Shown here: one piece after another, positions 41,986 to 51,219 of the stretch
How the letters are laid out: each line of letters opens with the position of its first letter
Numbering within the stretch: the stretch's first letter is position 1
Assembly: GCA_965277535.1 (NCBI GenBank)
Contig: OZ255825.1
Span: 186,001 to 250,000, forward strand
Direction: 5' to 3'
DNA from: Ilyomonas sp965277535
GTDB lineage: Bacteria; Bacteroidota; Bacteroidia; Chitinophagales; Chitinophagaceae
DNA: 64,000 nucleotides
Program-made: the position numbers and the translations under genes
The notes under the pieces: model-generated
Database searches by the model: none
The model's input: the letters and a program-made list of their open reading frames with translations, nothing else
What the model was told of the DNA's origin: nothing

Positions 41986-42492
41986 ATGATTGCATTATTG
42001 CAGTGGCTAACTCTTAATGAAATCAACACATCTTCTTTCGATATTCAAAGAAGTACAGATGGAATTAGCTTTACGACCATTGGTAAAATAGCAGCGGCTG
42101 GTAACAGCTATCTTCAAAAAAATTATAGCTACACCGATAAAAATATTAATCTATTAAATTCATCAAAGGTTTATTATCGCCTTGCAGAACATGATAACAG
42201 CGGCATAATTACTTACAGCAGAACAACTGAAATAGATATATTAGCTGCGAAACTTTCAGTTTCTATATCTCCAAACCCAATTCAAAATTCAATTGTTGTT
42301 AACTTCCCTGCTGTTCTTCCTAATGCAGTAATAAAAGTTACGAATATGAGTGGTATGACTCTTTACACGTCTCACCAGAATGTTACAGGTGGTAGTAAGT
42401 TAATAATAGATGCATCTGCCTTTCCAAAGGGAGTGTATTTAGTAACAGTGCAATCTGAAACAAACAAACAGATTTTTAAAGTCATTAAATAA
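41986..42492 (+). pseudogene. N-terminally truncated type IX secretion cargo with C-terminal sorting domain
   Basis: A 168-residue frame. Residues 1-85 are the end of a fibronectin-like module common before sorting domains (ALLQWLTLNEINTSSFDIQR, then YYRLAEHDNSG), and residues 90-168 are a type A sorting domain (LSVSISPNPIQNSIVVNF, GVYLVTVQSETNKQIFKVIK). A stop codon lies directly before the ATG, and there is no signal peptide, so the protein could not enter the periplasm. It looks like the 3' end of a large surface-protein gene that lost its front. A -7 box and a long terminator flank it, so transcription may persist. Confidence 0.7.
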
Positions 42493-42512
42493 AGATTTAC
42501 TATAGCTTTAAC

Positions 42513-42559
42513 TGTAACAATAAAAACCCTGTAACTAATACAGGGTTTTTATTGTTACA
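42513..42559 (+). terminator. Very long perfect hairpin terminator
   Basis: Arms 42513-42533 and 42539-42559 are perfectly complementary over 21 bases with a five-base loop (ACTAA). The inner part AAAAACCCTGTA/TACAGGGTTTTT is a standard terminator; the outer part extends it. It follows the sorting-domain fragment by 20 bases. Confidence 0.8.
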
Positions 42560-42717
42560 CTAATTTTTAGAATGGTTTAATCTGAAGATACATTGTTTGT
42601 GCGGTTAATCTTATAAAACATTCCAAACAATACTTTTTTCTTTTTCCTATCTCAAATACTTTCGCGGTTGATTGTGCAAAGATGATAAGGTTGTAATTCT
42701 TCTCAATTCACTCGCCT

Positions 42718-45042
42718 ATGTGGTTTCAATTAGGAAAGTTTATCCTCAAATACAGGCTTCTGTTGCTCGCCCTTTTGTTTGCCGTTACAGGTGTAATGGC
42801 TTATTATACCAGCAAAGTGCAAATGAGCTACGAGTTTTCAAAAGCCATCCCAACAACGGATCTAAAATACATCGAAAATCAAGAGTTCATCAAACGTTTC
42901 GGAGCCAGCGGAAACACGCTGGTATTAGGTTTTGAAACGCCACATTTATACGAAGTAAAAACATTCAATGCCCTGGGCAATCTTCAGCAGCAAATCCGTT
43001 CTGTTCCTAGTGTTGAGGCTGTATTAAGTGTTCCTGAAGCTGTAAATTTAATTAAGAACGATTCGCTGCAAACCCTGCAAGCCAAACGCATTTTTTATTA
43101 TCCTTATTCATCTCAAAATACACTCGACAGCAACCGTGCGCAGTTTGAAAATTTACCCTTTTATCAGCAACTTTTATACAACCCTAAAACACATAGTTAT
43201 TTAATGGCTGTGCAGTTAAATAAAGACAGTGCCAACAGCAAAGCACGAACGCATTTGATGAATGAAATTGTGGCAAAAACAAAAGCGTTTCAAAACATGA
43301 CCGGTATACCTGTTCACATCAGCGGCTTGCCGTACATACGTACCATTGTTGCGAATAAAATTTCTCATGAGCTGAATTATTTTTTGATTGGCTCGTTCGG
43401 TTTATCAGCCATTACACTGCTTCTTTTTTTTCGATCCTTTCCGGCGATGATTATGAGTTTGCTTGTGGTAGGAATGGGAGTTGTCTGGAGTCTTGCAACA
43501 ATGGTTTTTTTGGGTTATAAAATTACGTTGTTAACTGCTTTGATTCCGCCGCTAATTGTTGTGATTGGAATACCTAACTGTATTTATTTCCTGAACAAAT
43601 ACCATTCGTCTTATTTGGAAAAGGGGGACAAACAACAAGCCTTAATAACGATGGTTGGAAGAATGGGAATTGTTACTCTTTTCTGCAATATTGCCGCGGC
43701 GATTGGTTTTACTGTTTTTGCATTTACAAGTTCTGATTTGCTGAAAGAATTTGGCGTAGTAAGCGGAATTAATGTAATGGCTCTCTTTTTTATTTCACTC
43801 ATTTTTATTCCATCCGTTTTAAGCTATTTGCCACCGCCGAAACCGCGCGAAACAAAATATTTGCACGCTCCTTTACTCGAAACTGTTTTGCATAAAATTG
43901 AATACATCACGTTCAATAAAAGTGGCTGGGTGTACAGTATTACTGCAATTGTGCTGGTGTTTTCAATCGCTGGTATGTTTCGGTTGCGTAGTGAAGGTTT
44001 TATTGTAGATGATTTGCCCAAAACCGATGTGATTTATACTGATTTAAAATGGTTTGAAAATAATTTCAATGGTGTAATGCCGTTAGAAATAATGGTAGAT
44101 ACAAAACATAAAAAAGGACTGTTCAAATCGCTAAAACCCATTCAAAAAATAGATGCGTTTTCAAACTACATTGCTTCGTTGCCGAACATAGCAAAGCCGC
44201 TATCTTTTGTGGAAGGATTGAAGTTTGCTAAACAAGCTTTTTATGATGGTGATAGCACAAGTTATAACATTCCAACTGCTATAGATTTATCTATGATGCA
44301 GGATTATATTTCTGGTGCAGATAAAACATCTTCAACAGCAAACAAAAACGGTGTTACAGCACTTCTTTCCGCTTACATTGATACAGCGAAACAGGTAGCA
44401 AGAATCAGCGTAAACATGAAAGACATTGGCAGTAAAAAACTGCCCCCTTTGCTGGATAGCTTACACAAAAAGGCAAACATAATTTTTGATTCTTCCAATT
44501 ATAAAGTAACCATAACCGGAACTGCCGTAACGTTTTTAGAAGGCGTAAGTTTTATCATCAATGGCTTGGGCGAAAGTATTTTGTATGCTTTTATTTTGAT
44601 AGCATTTTGCATGTTGTATTTGTTTAAATCGTTTCGCATTTTATTTTGTTCACTACTTCCGAACGTAATACCACTGGTAGTAACGGCAGGTGTAATGGGC
44701 TGGACAGGAATTGCGCTGAAACCGTCAACAGTCTTGGTTTTTAGCGTTGCCTTAGGCATTGCCATTGATGTTACAATCCGGTTTTTAATCAATTATAAAC
44801 AAGAGCTTCCACAACATAATCAACAAATCAATCCTACACTTTCGCAAACCATCCGGCATACGGGCATCAGCATCATTTATACTTCCCTTGTGTTGATTGC
44901 GGGATTTGTAATTTTTTGTTTTAGCGAGTTTGGTGGAACGAAAGGTTTAGGCTGGCTTACTTCTTTAACATTGGTAGTCGGCACTCTCACCAACTTAATT
45001 TTATTACCGGTATTATTAAGGCAAAAACAAAAGATGATTTAA
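42718..45042 (+). CDS. RND/MMPL superfamily membrane permease
   Basis: A 774-residue permease with the duplicated six-helix plan of the RND superfamily: helix 1 (LLLLALLFAVTGVMAYY), periplasmic domain about 35-215, helices 2-6 (about 220-370), helix 7 (SGWVYSITAIVLVFSIAG), second periplasmic domain about 425-610, helices 8-12 to the C-terminus. The sequence GLPYIRTIVANKI and the helix pairs resemble MMPL or hopanoid/lipid exporters rather than AcrB-type pumps. It probably moves lipids or small molecules using the proton gradient. No membrane-fusion or outer-membrane partner is adjacent. Confidence 0.87.
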   Translation: MWFQLGKFILKYRLLLLALLFAVTGVMAYYTSKVQMSYEFSKAIPTTDLKYIENQEFIKRFGASGNTLVLGFETPHLYEVKTFNALGNLQQQIRSVPSVEAVLSVPEAVNLIKNDSLQTLQAKRIFYYPYSSQNTLDSNRAQFENLPFYQQLLYNPKTHSYLMAVQLNKDSANSKARTHLMNEIVAKTKAFQNMTGIPVHISGLPYIRTIVANKISHELNYFLIGSFGLSAITLLLFFRSFPAMIMSLLVVGMGVVWSLATMVFLGYKITLLTALIPPLIVVIGIPNCIYFLNKYHSSYLEKGDKQQALITMVGRMGIVTLFCNIAAAIGFTVFAFTSSDLLKEFGVVSGINVMALFFISLIFIPSVLSYLPPPKPRETKYLHAPLLETVLHKIEYITFNKSGWVYSITAIVLVFSIAGMFRLRSEGFIVDDLPKTDVIYTDLKWFENNFNGVMPLEIMVDTKHKKGLFKSLKPIQKIDAFSNYIASLPNIAKPLSFVEGLKFAKQAFYDGDSTSYNIPTAIDLSMMQDYISGADKTSSTANKNGVTALLSAYIDTAKQVARISVNMKDIGSKKLPPLLDSLHKKANIIFDSSNYKVTITGTAVTFLEGVSFIINGLGESILYAFILIAFCMLYLFKSFRILFCSLLPNVIPLVVTAGVMGWTGIALKPSTVLVFSVALGIAIDVTIRFLINYKQELPQHNQQINPTLSQTIRHTGISIIYTSLVLIAGFVIFCFSEFGGTKGLGWLTSLTLVVGTLTNLILLPVLLRQKQKMI

Positions 45043-45055
45043 CATTTCCGAAGTG

Positions 45056-45085
45056 TTTCGTAAATGAGCAAAACCTTTACTTTTG
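45056..45085 (+). promoter_or_regulatory. Predicted promoter of the PDZ gene
   Basis: TTTC at 45056-45059, an 18-base spacer and TACTTTTG (45078-45085, full match to TAnnTTTG) lie between the RND stop and the PDZ start. Confidence 0.5.
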
Positions 45086-45119
45086 AACTACTAATATTTT
45101 CGTACATAAATAAATTACC

Positions 45120-46064
45120 ATGAAAACAAAATTTGTTTCTTTATCAGCTTTGCTCATTTTGTTGGCAACGGCAACGTTTGCACAAATAGCTCCACCACCA
45201 CCTCCTGCACCAGCGAAAAATGAAAATATCATCATTCATAAAAATGGAGATAGTAAAGAAAAAACCACCATTGTAATTGATGGCGATAAAGTAACCATTA
45301 ATGGCAAGCCTGCTGAAGATTACAAAGGCAGCGACGTCACCATTATGAACGGCAATCGTTTTAATCATAATTCTCTTATGCCTCCCGTTCCTATCGCTCC
45401 GCTGCCACCACAAGGTGGTCCTAAAATGTTCATGCAAAATTTGAATGGTTTTGGCAACGACGCGGTTTTGGGAGTAATGTCTGAAAGTACCAATAATGGC
45501 GCAACCATTTCTTCCATTACCAAAAACAGTGCGGCAGAAAAAGCCGGTTTGAAAAAAGGAGATGTGATTACAAAAGTGGGCGATGATACCATTGATGATG
45601 CGAACGATTTGGTAGAAGCTATTGGCAAACACAAACCTGCTGATAAAGTAAGCATCACGTATCAGCGCGATAAAAAAGAGGCCATAGTAACAGCAACTTT
45701 GGATAAAAACAAAAATGGTTCGTTTGTTTGGAATAATGATAACAATGTGTTCAGAAATTTTGCATTCGACTTGAACAATGGCAAACCACATTTGGGCTTA
45801 CAGGTTCAGGATGTTGAAAACGGTTCCGGTGTAAAAGTGTTGAGTATTAACGATGATGATTCTCCTGCGGCCAAAGCCGGATTGAAGGAAGACGATGTAA
45901 TCACACAAATTGGAGGCAAAACTGTAAAATCTGTAAACGACCTAAGAGATGCATTGGCTGATGTAAAAGCCGGCGACAATGTAACCATCAATTATCAACG
46001 TGGTAGCGCTTCACAAACTGCAACAGTGCATTTCCCAAAGCCTTTACAAACGTCTGATTTATAA
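45120..46064 (+). CDS. Periplasmic protein with two PDZ domains
   Basis: A 314-residue exported protein. A signal peptide (MKTKFVSLSALLILLATATF) is followed by a Pro-rich segment (APPPPPAPAK) and two PDZ domains, about residues 115-195 (GVMSES...AAEKAGLKKGDVITKVGDD) and 222-305 (LGLQVQD...AAKAGLKEDDVITQIGGK). There is no trypsin-like protease domain, unlike DegP, so it should be an adaptor that binds peptide C-termini or modulates a protease or envelope enzyme. It has its own promoter and terminator. Confidence 0.87.
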   Translation: MKTKFVSLSALLILLATATFAQIAPPPPPAPAKNENIIIHKNGDSKEKTTIVIDGDKVTINGKPAEDYKGSDVTIMNGNRFNHNSLMPPVPIAPLPPQGGPKMFMQNLNGFGNDAVLGVMSESTNNGATISSITKNSAAEKAGLKKGDVITKVGDDTIDDANDLVEAIGKHKPADKVSITYQRDKKEAIVTATLDKNKNGSFVWNNDNNVFRNFAFDLNNGKPHLGLQVQDVENGSGVKVLSINDDDSPAAKAGLKEDDVITQIGGKTVKSVNDLRDALADVKAGDNVTINYQRGSASQTATVHFPKPLQTSDL

Positions 46065-46084
46065 AAACCATTTTTTCAATTCGT

Positions 46085-46120
46085 AAAAAAAGACCATTGC
46101 ATTTACAATGGTCTTTTTTG
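46085..46120 (+). terminator. Terminator of the PDZ gene
   Basis: AAGACCATTG (46090-46099) and CAATGGTCTT (46106-46115) form a 10-pair stem with a six-base loop, extended by A and T runs. Confidence 0.85.
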
Positions 46121-46154
46121 TGGAAGAAGTTGAGGGTATGCTCCTATTATTTTC

Positions 46155-46187
46155 TTGTATCACTTCTCTAACTGCACCTTATATTTG
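46155..46187 (+). promoter_or_regulatory. adk: Predicted promoter of adk
   Basis: TTG at 46155-46157 and TATATTTG at 46180-46187 (full match to TAnnTTTG) are separated by 22 bases, slightly more than usual. The adk start follows 25 bases later. Confidence 0.5.
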
Positions 46188-46212
46188 TCGCATCACAAAC
46201 TACTTAGCAACT

Positions 46213-46803
46213 ATGTTCAACATCATATTGTTTGGTCCTCCCGGCAGTGGTAAAGGCACACAAAGCCATAAGCTAATGCAACAATATGAGTTGAAGCATT
46301 TAAGTACAGGCGACCTTTTGCGCAGCGAGATTGCAGCTAAAACTCCGCTCGGCGTAGAAGCCAAAAGCTTTATGGACAACGGCATTTTGGTGCCAGATGA
46401 AGTAGTGATTGGCATGATTAGTTCTGCGCTCGAAGCCAATCCAAAAGTTGCGGGTTTTTTATTTGATGGTTTTCCGCGTACCCAGGCACAAGCCCATGCA
46501 CTTGATAAATTATTAGCGCTTCATAAAACCGAAATTAATGTGGTGCTGGCACTTGAAGTAGGCGAAGAAGAATTGGTACAGCGCCTGCTCAATCGTGGCT
46601 TAACTAGTGGTCGCGCCGATGATGTAAACGAATTTGTTATCCGTGAGCGCATCATTGAATACAATAAAAAAACAATGACTGTTGCCGATCATTATCGTGA
46701 ACAAAACAAAGTGGTGATGATAAAAGGCGAAGGCAGCGTTGACAGCATTTTTGAAGACTTATGCAACGCCATTAACGAGCGGATGCAAAGAGCCAAAAAA
46801 TAA
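46213..46803 (+). CDS. adk: Adenylate kinase
   Basis: A 196-residue kinase converting ATP and AMP to two ADP. The P-loop is GPPGSGKGTQ (8-17), AMP-binding residues lie in HLSTGDLLRSEI and FDGFPRTQAQ, and the lid carries RGLTSGRADD. The lid is the short form without a zinc-binding Cys cluster, as in many Bacteroidota. I chose ATG 46213 (MFNIILFG) because the frame open upstream runs through the PDZ terminator. It is an isolated cytosolic housekeeping gene. Confidence 0.96.
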   Translation: MFNIILFGPPGSGKGTQSHKLMQQYELKHLSTGDLLRSEIAAKTPLGVEAKSFMDNGILVPDEVVIGMISSALEANPKVAGFLFDGFPRTQAQAHALDKLLALHKTEINVVLALEVGEEELVQRLLNRGLTSGRADDVNEFVIRERIIEYNKKTMTVADHYREQNKVVMIKGEGSVDSIFEDLCNAINERMQRAKK

Positions 46804-46849
46804 GGCAAAAACAAAAAGAGAAGTAAAATCTTTTGGGCTGTCGCCTTTT

Positions 46850-46980
46850 TTTTCAATCAATCTTTTGTTCGGGCTGTCCGTTATAAGTGCGCAGCGGCGG
46901 TCGCTCATATTTTAACATCGTACATCTCCGCCGCTTTACGGGCTTTTCACTTCCATCCCTGCCTACCGGCAGGCAGGCTC
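46850..46980. repeat. REP-like intergenic sequence with GC-rich hairpins
   Basis: This GC-rich patch inside an AT-rich spacer contains CGGGCTGTCCG (46868-46878) and the palindrome CCTGCCTACCGGCAGGCAGG (46958-46977). Both words recur between genes in many Bacteroidota as I recall them. It is not coding. Confidence 0.45.
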
Positions 46981-47042
46981 GACACGACGTACAAAAAATT
47001 GTAAAAAACACACAAGCCTTATTAGCCCATTTTCAAACAGTT

Positions 47043-47050
47043 TATGTTTG
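47043..47050 (+). promoter_or_regulatory. Predicted -7 box of the Ig-like lipoprotein gene
   Basis: TATGTTTG fully matches TAnnTTTG and is followed by CACC, 19 bases before the start codon. No -33 TTTG at the right distance. Confidence 0.4.
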
Positions 47051-47069
47051 CACCTATTCATAAACTTGC

Positions 47070-48521
47070 ATGAGCCGTTCATTTTTGTTTTTACTCATTT
47101 TTGTTTCCACTTTACTCATTGTAACAACAGGTTTGTTTTCGTGCGCTAACATTATTCCACCCACTGGCGGACCCAGAGATTCGCTGTCACCAGTGTTAAT
47201 CAAAGCCACGCCCGACGATTCAACAACACATTTCAATACCAATAAAATCACACTCAACTTTGATGAATATGTAACCATAGATAACCCGCAGGATAACATT
47301 ATTGTTTGGCCGAATCCGGTAAAGCCACCAACTATCGAAAGCAAGCTGCGAACCGTAACCATCAAGCTGAGAGATTCATTAGAAAAGAATACAACCTACA
47401 CTATTTTGTTCAACAAAGGCCTGAAAGATGTGAATGAAGGCAACGCTGATACAAGCTTTACTTATATATTCACTACAGGAAATAAGCTTGATAAAAACGT
47501 AATTAGAGGCAAAGTGATTTTGGCAGAAACGGGCAAAATTGACAGCACATTAATAGTTGTATTGCAAACGAATTTGTCTGATACAGCAATTAAAAAAACG
47601 CCGCCGCGATATTACGCAAGGCTCAACAGGAACGGTAACTTCAGGTTCTTTAACTTACCTGCTGATACCTTCAATGTTTTTGTTGTTCCAAACGATTACA
47701 CAAAGCGTTACGATGACAGTACGAAGATGTTTGCGTTTTTAAATAAGCCTCTGTTTGTAAAAGACACCAGCACTGCTCCTGTTACCTTATATGCGTATGA
47801 AGAGTATAAACCCAAGGACAAAAGTATCACTGCCAACACAAGCAAAAACGTTCCAAACAGTACTAGTAAATCCTCAACAAAAAGAAAACGAAATAAAGAT
47901 TCTACATTAAAAGTTTCGGCTGATTTTGAAAATGGCAAACAAGATTTTTTAAAGCCGCTAACACTCACTTTCAGCGATACTTTGCAAGGCTTTGATACCG
48001 GCAAATTTCATCTGATGGATACACTTTTTAAACCGATGAATGGCTTGCAATTCTCTCAGGATTCAACCAACACAAAGCTCATCATCAATTACAAATGGAA
48101 GGAAAATACGCTTTATAAACTGATTATCGAAAAAGATGCTGCAAGTGATTCACTGGGCAACACCATTACCAAAAATGATACACTTTCTTTTTCTACTTTA
48201 CGGGAAAGCGATTATGGTAGCCTCCGTATCATCTTTCAAAATGTAGATACTTCCAAACATCCGGTTTTTGAATTGATACAAAATGAAAAGATTGTACAAA
48301 CTGCACCCATTACGTCTTATCAATGGTATGAACGATATATCCGGCCTGGCGAATATGAAATGCGTGTGTTGTTTGATACTAACCGCAATGGCAAATGGGA
48401 TGCAGGAAGCTATGAAAAACGAACACAACCCGAAGTTGTGCAAAGCGCAAAAAACCGTTCCGGTGGAAGTAAAATTAATATTCGCGGCAATTGGGATAAC
48501 GAAGAAAATGTGAGCCTTTGA
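47070..48521 (+). CDS. Lipoprotein with N-terminal bacterial Ig-like domain (Big_5)
   Basis: A 483-residue lipoprotein with lipobox LFSC (Cys25) followed by the family hallmark ANIIPPTGGPRDSLSPVL and an Ig-like domain (ITLNFDEYVTIDNPQDNIIV, TTYTILFNKGLKDVNEGN) of the Big_5 type that Bacteroidota annotate as Ig-like domain-containing protein. A second Ig-like segment follows about residues 280-375 (LTFSDTLQGFDTGKFHLMD), then a C-terminal beta domain (IRPGEYEMRVLFDTNRNGKW). It is probably anchored in the outer membrane. Its function is unknown. It is the last gene of the plus-strand series. Confidence 0.87.
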   Translation: MSRSFLFLLIFVSTLLIVTTGLFSCANIIPPTGGPRDSLSPVLIKATPDDSTTHFNTNKITLNFDEYVTIDNPQDNIIVWPNPVKPPTIESKLRTVTIKLRDSLEKNTTYTILFNKGLKDVNEGNADTSFTYIFTTGNKLDKNVIRGKVILAETGKIDSTLIVVLQTNLSDTAIKKTPPRYYARLNRNGNFRFFNLPADTFNVFVVPNDYTKRYDDSTKMFAFLNKPLFVKDTSTAPVTLYAYEEYKPKDKSITANTSKNVPNSTSKSSTKRKRNKDSTLKVSADFENGKQDFLKPLTLTFSDTLQGFDTGKFHLMDTLFKPMNGLQFSQDSTNTKLIINYKWKENTLYKLIIEKDAASDSLGNTITKNDTLSFSTLRESDYGSLRIIFQNVDTSKHPVFELIQNEKIVQTAPITSYQWYERYIRPGEYEMRVLFDTNRNGKWDAGSYEKRTQPEVVQSAKNRSGGSKINIRGNWDNEENVSL

Positions 48522-48524
48522 TGA

Positions 48525-48592
48525 TGGTTAATTTTCAATGGTTAATGGTTGATTGAAAGCTGATGATTCATTAATCATTAACCATGTTCAAT
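48525..48592. repeat. GGTTAATG word repeat with inverted arms
   Basis: ATGGTTAATG (48538-48547) and CATTAACCAT (48576-48585) are perfect 10-bp arms 28 bases apart, amid further GGTTAA/GGTTGA words. The patch separates convergent genes and could serve as a shared terminator-like structure. Confidence 0.5.
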
Positions 48593-49450
48593 TTACAATA
48601 AGTTGAGTTGTCTGCGAACGCTGGCTTTGACAAGTATCATGGCTTTGCCATAATTAGGAATGCGGATGCGTTGTTGTAATACCATTTGTGGTTGCAGCTT
48701 CTTTATTTTTTTAAACAAGGAGAGATAATATTTGTAAGCTACATACACTCCAAAACGGGCTTTGAGCGGCAGTTGTACAATGCCTTCATACGCTACATCA
48801 AAATCATGCTGAATATCGCGCTCAATGTTTTGTTTTACAGGAAAAGTAAAATTGTCAAAATCACAATCAGGAAAATAAGTTCGGTTCAATCCATTGTAAT
48901 CAGCTTTTACATCGCGCAAAAAATTTACTTTTTGAAAAGCAGCACCCAAGCTTTGTGCATAGCGTTTTAAATGATTGTACAAATTTTTATTGCCATCGCA
49001 AAATACATGCAGGCACATTAATCCAACCACTTCTGCGCTGCCATAAATGTATTCGTTGTAATTATTTTGATTGTACGATGACTGGAACAAATCCATTTCC
49101 ATACTGGCAAAAAAAGCCTCAACCAAATCATAGGTGATGTTGTATTCATGTACCGTTTCCTGGAAGCTATGTAAAATTGGATTTAAGCTAATACCACGTT
49201 CAATGGCGCATTTGGTTTCGCGTTTAAATTCAGCTAACAAAACGGCTTTGTTAAAGTCATGAAATGTATCTACAATTTCATCAGCGAAACGCACAAAGCC
49301 ATAGATGTTATAAATGGGGATTTGCAAATCGGGGTGCAACAGCCGTATCGCCGATGAAAACGATGTGCTATACTTTTCCGTGGTCAATTTGCTGCACAGC
49401 CGGCACACGTTATAAAACAATTGTGTTGTGTTGTTTTTACCTTCCTTCAT
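48593..49450 (-). CDS. crtB: Phytoene synthase
   Basis: A 285-residue trans-isoprenyl diphosphate synthase of the squalene/phytoene synthase family. The two Asp-rich sites are D57-E-I-V-D61 (RFADEIVD) and NFLRDVKAD, and the signature YGSAEVVGLMCLHVF is present. It condenses two geranylgeranyl diphosphates to phytoene. It lies eight bases after crtI, in the same direction, so the two form a carotenoid operon. A squalene synthase is the alternative, but pairing with crtI favours crtB. Confidence 0.93.
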   Translation of the reverse strand: MKEGKNNTTQLFYNVCRLCSKLTTEKYSTSFSSAIRLLHPDLQIPIYNIYGFVRFADEIVDTFHDFNKAVLLAEFKRETKCAIERGISLNPILHSFQETVHEYNITYDLVEAFFASMEMDLFQSSYNQNNYNEYIYGSAEVVGLMCLHVFCDGNKNLYNHLKRYAQSLGAAFQKVNFLRDVKADYNGLNRTYFPDCDFDNFTFPVKQNIERDIQHDFDVAYEGIVQLPLKARFGVYVAYKYYLSLFKKIKKLQPQMVLQQRIRIPNYGKAMILVKASVRRQLNLL

Positions 49451-49458
49451 TCGTCTGT

Positions 49459-50934
49459 TTACTTTATACTATTCATTATTTCTTTTGCAACAATTTCGCC
49501 ACTTATGAGCGACGGCGGCACACCTGGTCCCGGCACCGTAAGCTGACCAGCATACCACAAATTGTTTACGTGTTTGTTTTTACAGGAAGGTTTTAAAATG
49601 GCAGTTTGTTTCAGCGTATTGGCAAGCCCGTAAGCGTTGCCTTTAAACGCGTTGTAGTCTTCAATAAAATTACGGTGCGAATACGACTGTTTAAAAAGAA
49701 TATGCTTTGCTACCGGCTGCCCGATACGTTTTTCAAAACGATCAACAATGATTGAAAAATAATGCTCCCGCAGTTCATCAGTGTCATCTGTTAAACCGGC
49801 AGCTTCGGGTATCAAAAAAAATAAGTTTTCGCATCCTTCCGGTGCTACCGATTTATCAGTTACCGATGTTGCACTCACATAAAAGAGAGGATCGGTTGCC
49901 CATTCTTTCGATTCATAAATCTGCTTGCCGTGTTGCTCAAACGAGGTATCAAAAAACAAAGAGTGATGCGTTATGCCTTTTAATTTAGTGTTCAAGCCAA
50001 CATAGTATAACAAGCTGCCTGGTGCCATAGTGCGGGAATTCCAATACGTTTCATCATAATTACGGTATTGTTTTTCTAAAAGATTGGTTTCAGTAAAATG
50101 ATAATCGGCAGCACTCAGTACAACGTCTGCCTCATAAAAACTTTCTTCCGTTGCCACACTTACAGCTCTTTTGTTTATTACATTAATAGAAGTTACATTT
50201 TGATTGAATAGAAAAGAAACGCCCAACTCCTCTGCGAGGGAAAATAAAGCCTCAACAATTTTGTACGTGCCTCCTTGCGGATACCATGTTCCTCCTTTGA
50301 TGTCGGCATAATTCATAAGGCTATACAAGGCTGGAATATGCTTTGGTAATGCGCCCAAAAACAAAACAGGAAATTCCATTAATTCGCACAGCTTTTTGTT
50401 CTTGAAATGTTTGCCTACATGCGCTTTCATCGAATTGAAAATATCTAATTTAAAAACGCCTTTTACCACATCAGCATCTATAAATTCGGTCAAAGATATT
50501 CCGGGTTTATACACCAGTTTATTCATTCCCACTTCGTACTTGTAAGCGGCTTCTTTCATGAAAAGGTCAAGCTGCTTGCTACTTCCTTTTTCTATTGTTT
50601 CAAAAAGGAGCTTCAATTCCTCATAATCAGCAGGAACGTCCATTTCTTCCTTTCCTTCAAAATAAATCCGGTATGACGGGTTCAATCTTTCCAACGTATA
50701 ATAATCACTTACTTTTTTTTGGAACAAATTGAAAAATCGTTCAAATACATCGGGCATCCAATACCAGCTTGGTCCCATATCGAAAGTAAATCCGTCCCTT
50801 TTTAATTGCCTCGCTCTACCTCCGGGTTGATCTAATTTTTCAAGCACTGTAACGTTAAAACCACCTCTCGCTAAACAGCAGGCTGCAGACAATCCGGCAA
50901 AACCACTTCCTATAACAACCACTTTTTTTTGCAT
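49459..50934 (-). CDS. crtI: Phytoene desaturase (CrtI type)
   Basis: A 491-residue FAD-dependent desaturase. The dinucleotide motif is VVVIGSGFAGLSAA (9-14 GSGFAG), followed by LEKLDQPGGRARQ and FTFDMGPSWYWMPDVFE, and the C-terminal FAD motif is NLWYAGQLTVPGPGVPPSLI, both characteristic of CrtI. It introduces double bonds into phytoene to give lycopene or neurosporene. With crtB it should yield carotenoids; no cyclase or ketolase gene is in the window. Confidence 0.94.
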   Translation of the reverse strand: MQKKVVVIGSGFAGLSAACCLARGGFNVTVLEKLDQPGGRARQLKRDGFTFDMGPSWYWMPDVFERFFNLFQKKVSDYYTLERLNPSYRIYFEGKEEMDVPADYEELKLLFETIEKGSSKQLDLFMKEAAYKYEVGMNKLVYKPGISLTEFIDADVVKGVFKLDIFNSMKAHVGKHFKNKKLCELMEFPVLFLGALPKHIPALYSLMNYADIKGGTWYPQGGTYKIVEALFSLAEELGVSFLFNQNVTSINVINKRAVSVATEESFYEADVVLSAADYHFTETNLLEKQYRNYDETYWNSRTMAPGSLLYYVGLNTKLKGITHHSLFFDTSFEQHGKQIYESKEWATDPLFYVSATSVTDKSVAPEGCENLFFLIPEAAGLTDDTDELREHYFSIIVDRFEKRIGQPVAKHILFKQSYSHRNFIEDYNAFKGNAYGLANTLKQTAILKPSCKNKHVNNLWYAGQLTVPGPGVPPSLISGEIVAKEIMNSIK

Positions 50935-51169
50935 TAGGAGAAAGATAAGATCGAACCTTCATTCGGCAACGAAAGTTTGTTTTTACTGTATTATTCATAC
51001 AAAAAACAATGCCATTTATTGATGCTTACGGTATTAAAACTTAAAGAGTAATTGCAATCGTTTCTTATTGATTTTAAGCGGTTTAAGTAAATAATTTTGC
51101 TTTCAGCTATTTATAGGAATGATTAACATTAATCTACTAAAAAAATTAGTGGGAAAAAGTTTTTCGCCG

Positions 51170-51177
51170 TACATTTA
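51170..51177 (+). promoter_or_regulatory. recA: Possible -7 box of recA
   Basis: TACATTTA matches TAnnTTTG except for the last base, 42 bases before the recA start. The 285-base spacer 50935-51219 shows no other clear site. Confidence 0.25.
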
Positions 51178-51219
51178 CATGCTGATTAATTTTACAATTC
51201 AAAAGAAAACTACCCTCAC

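Noticed and set aside
45144..45791. 215-residue minus-strand ORF
   Set aside because: Fully antisense to the PDZ gene, which has a signal peptide and two clear domains; the antisense frame shows no family features.
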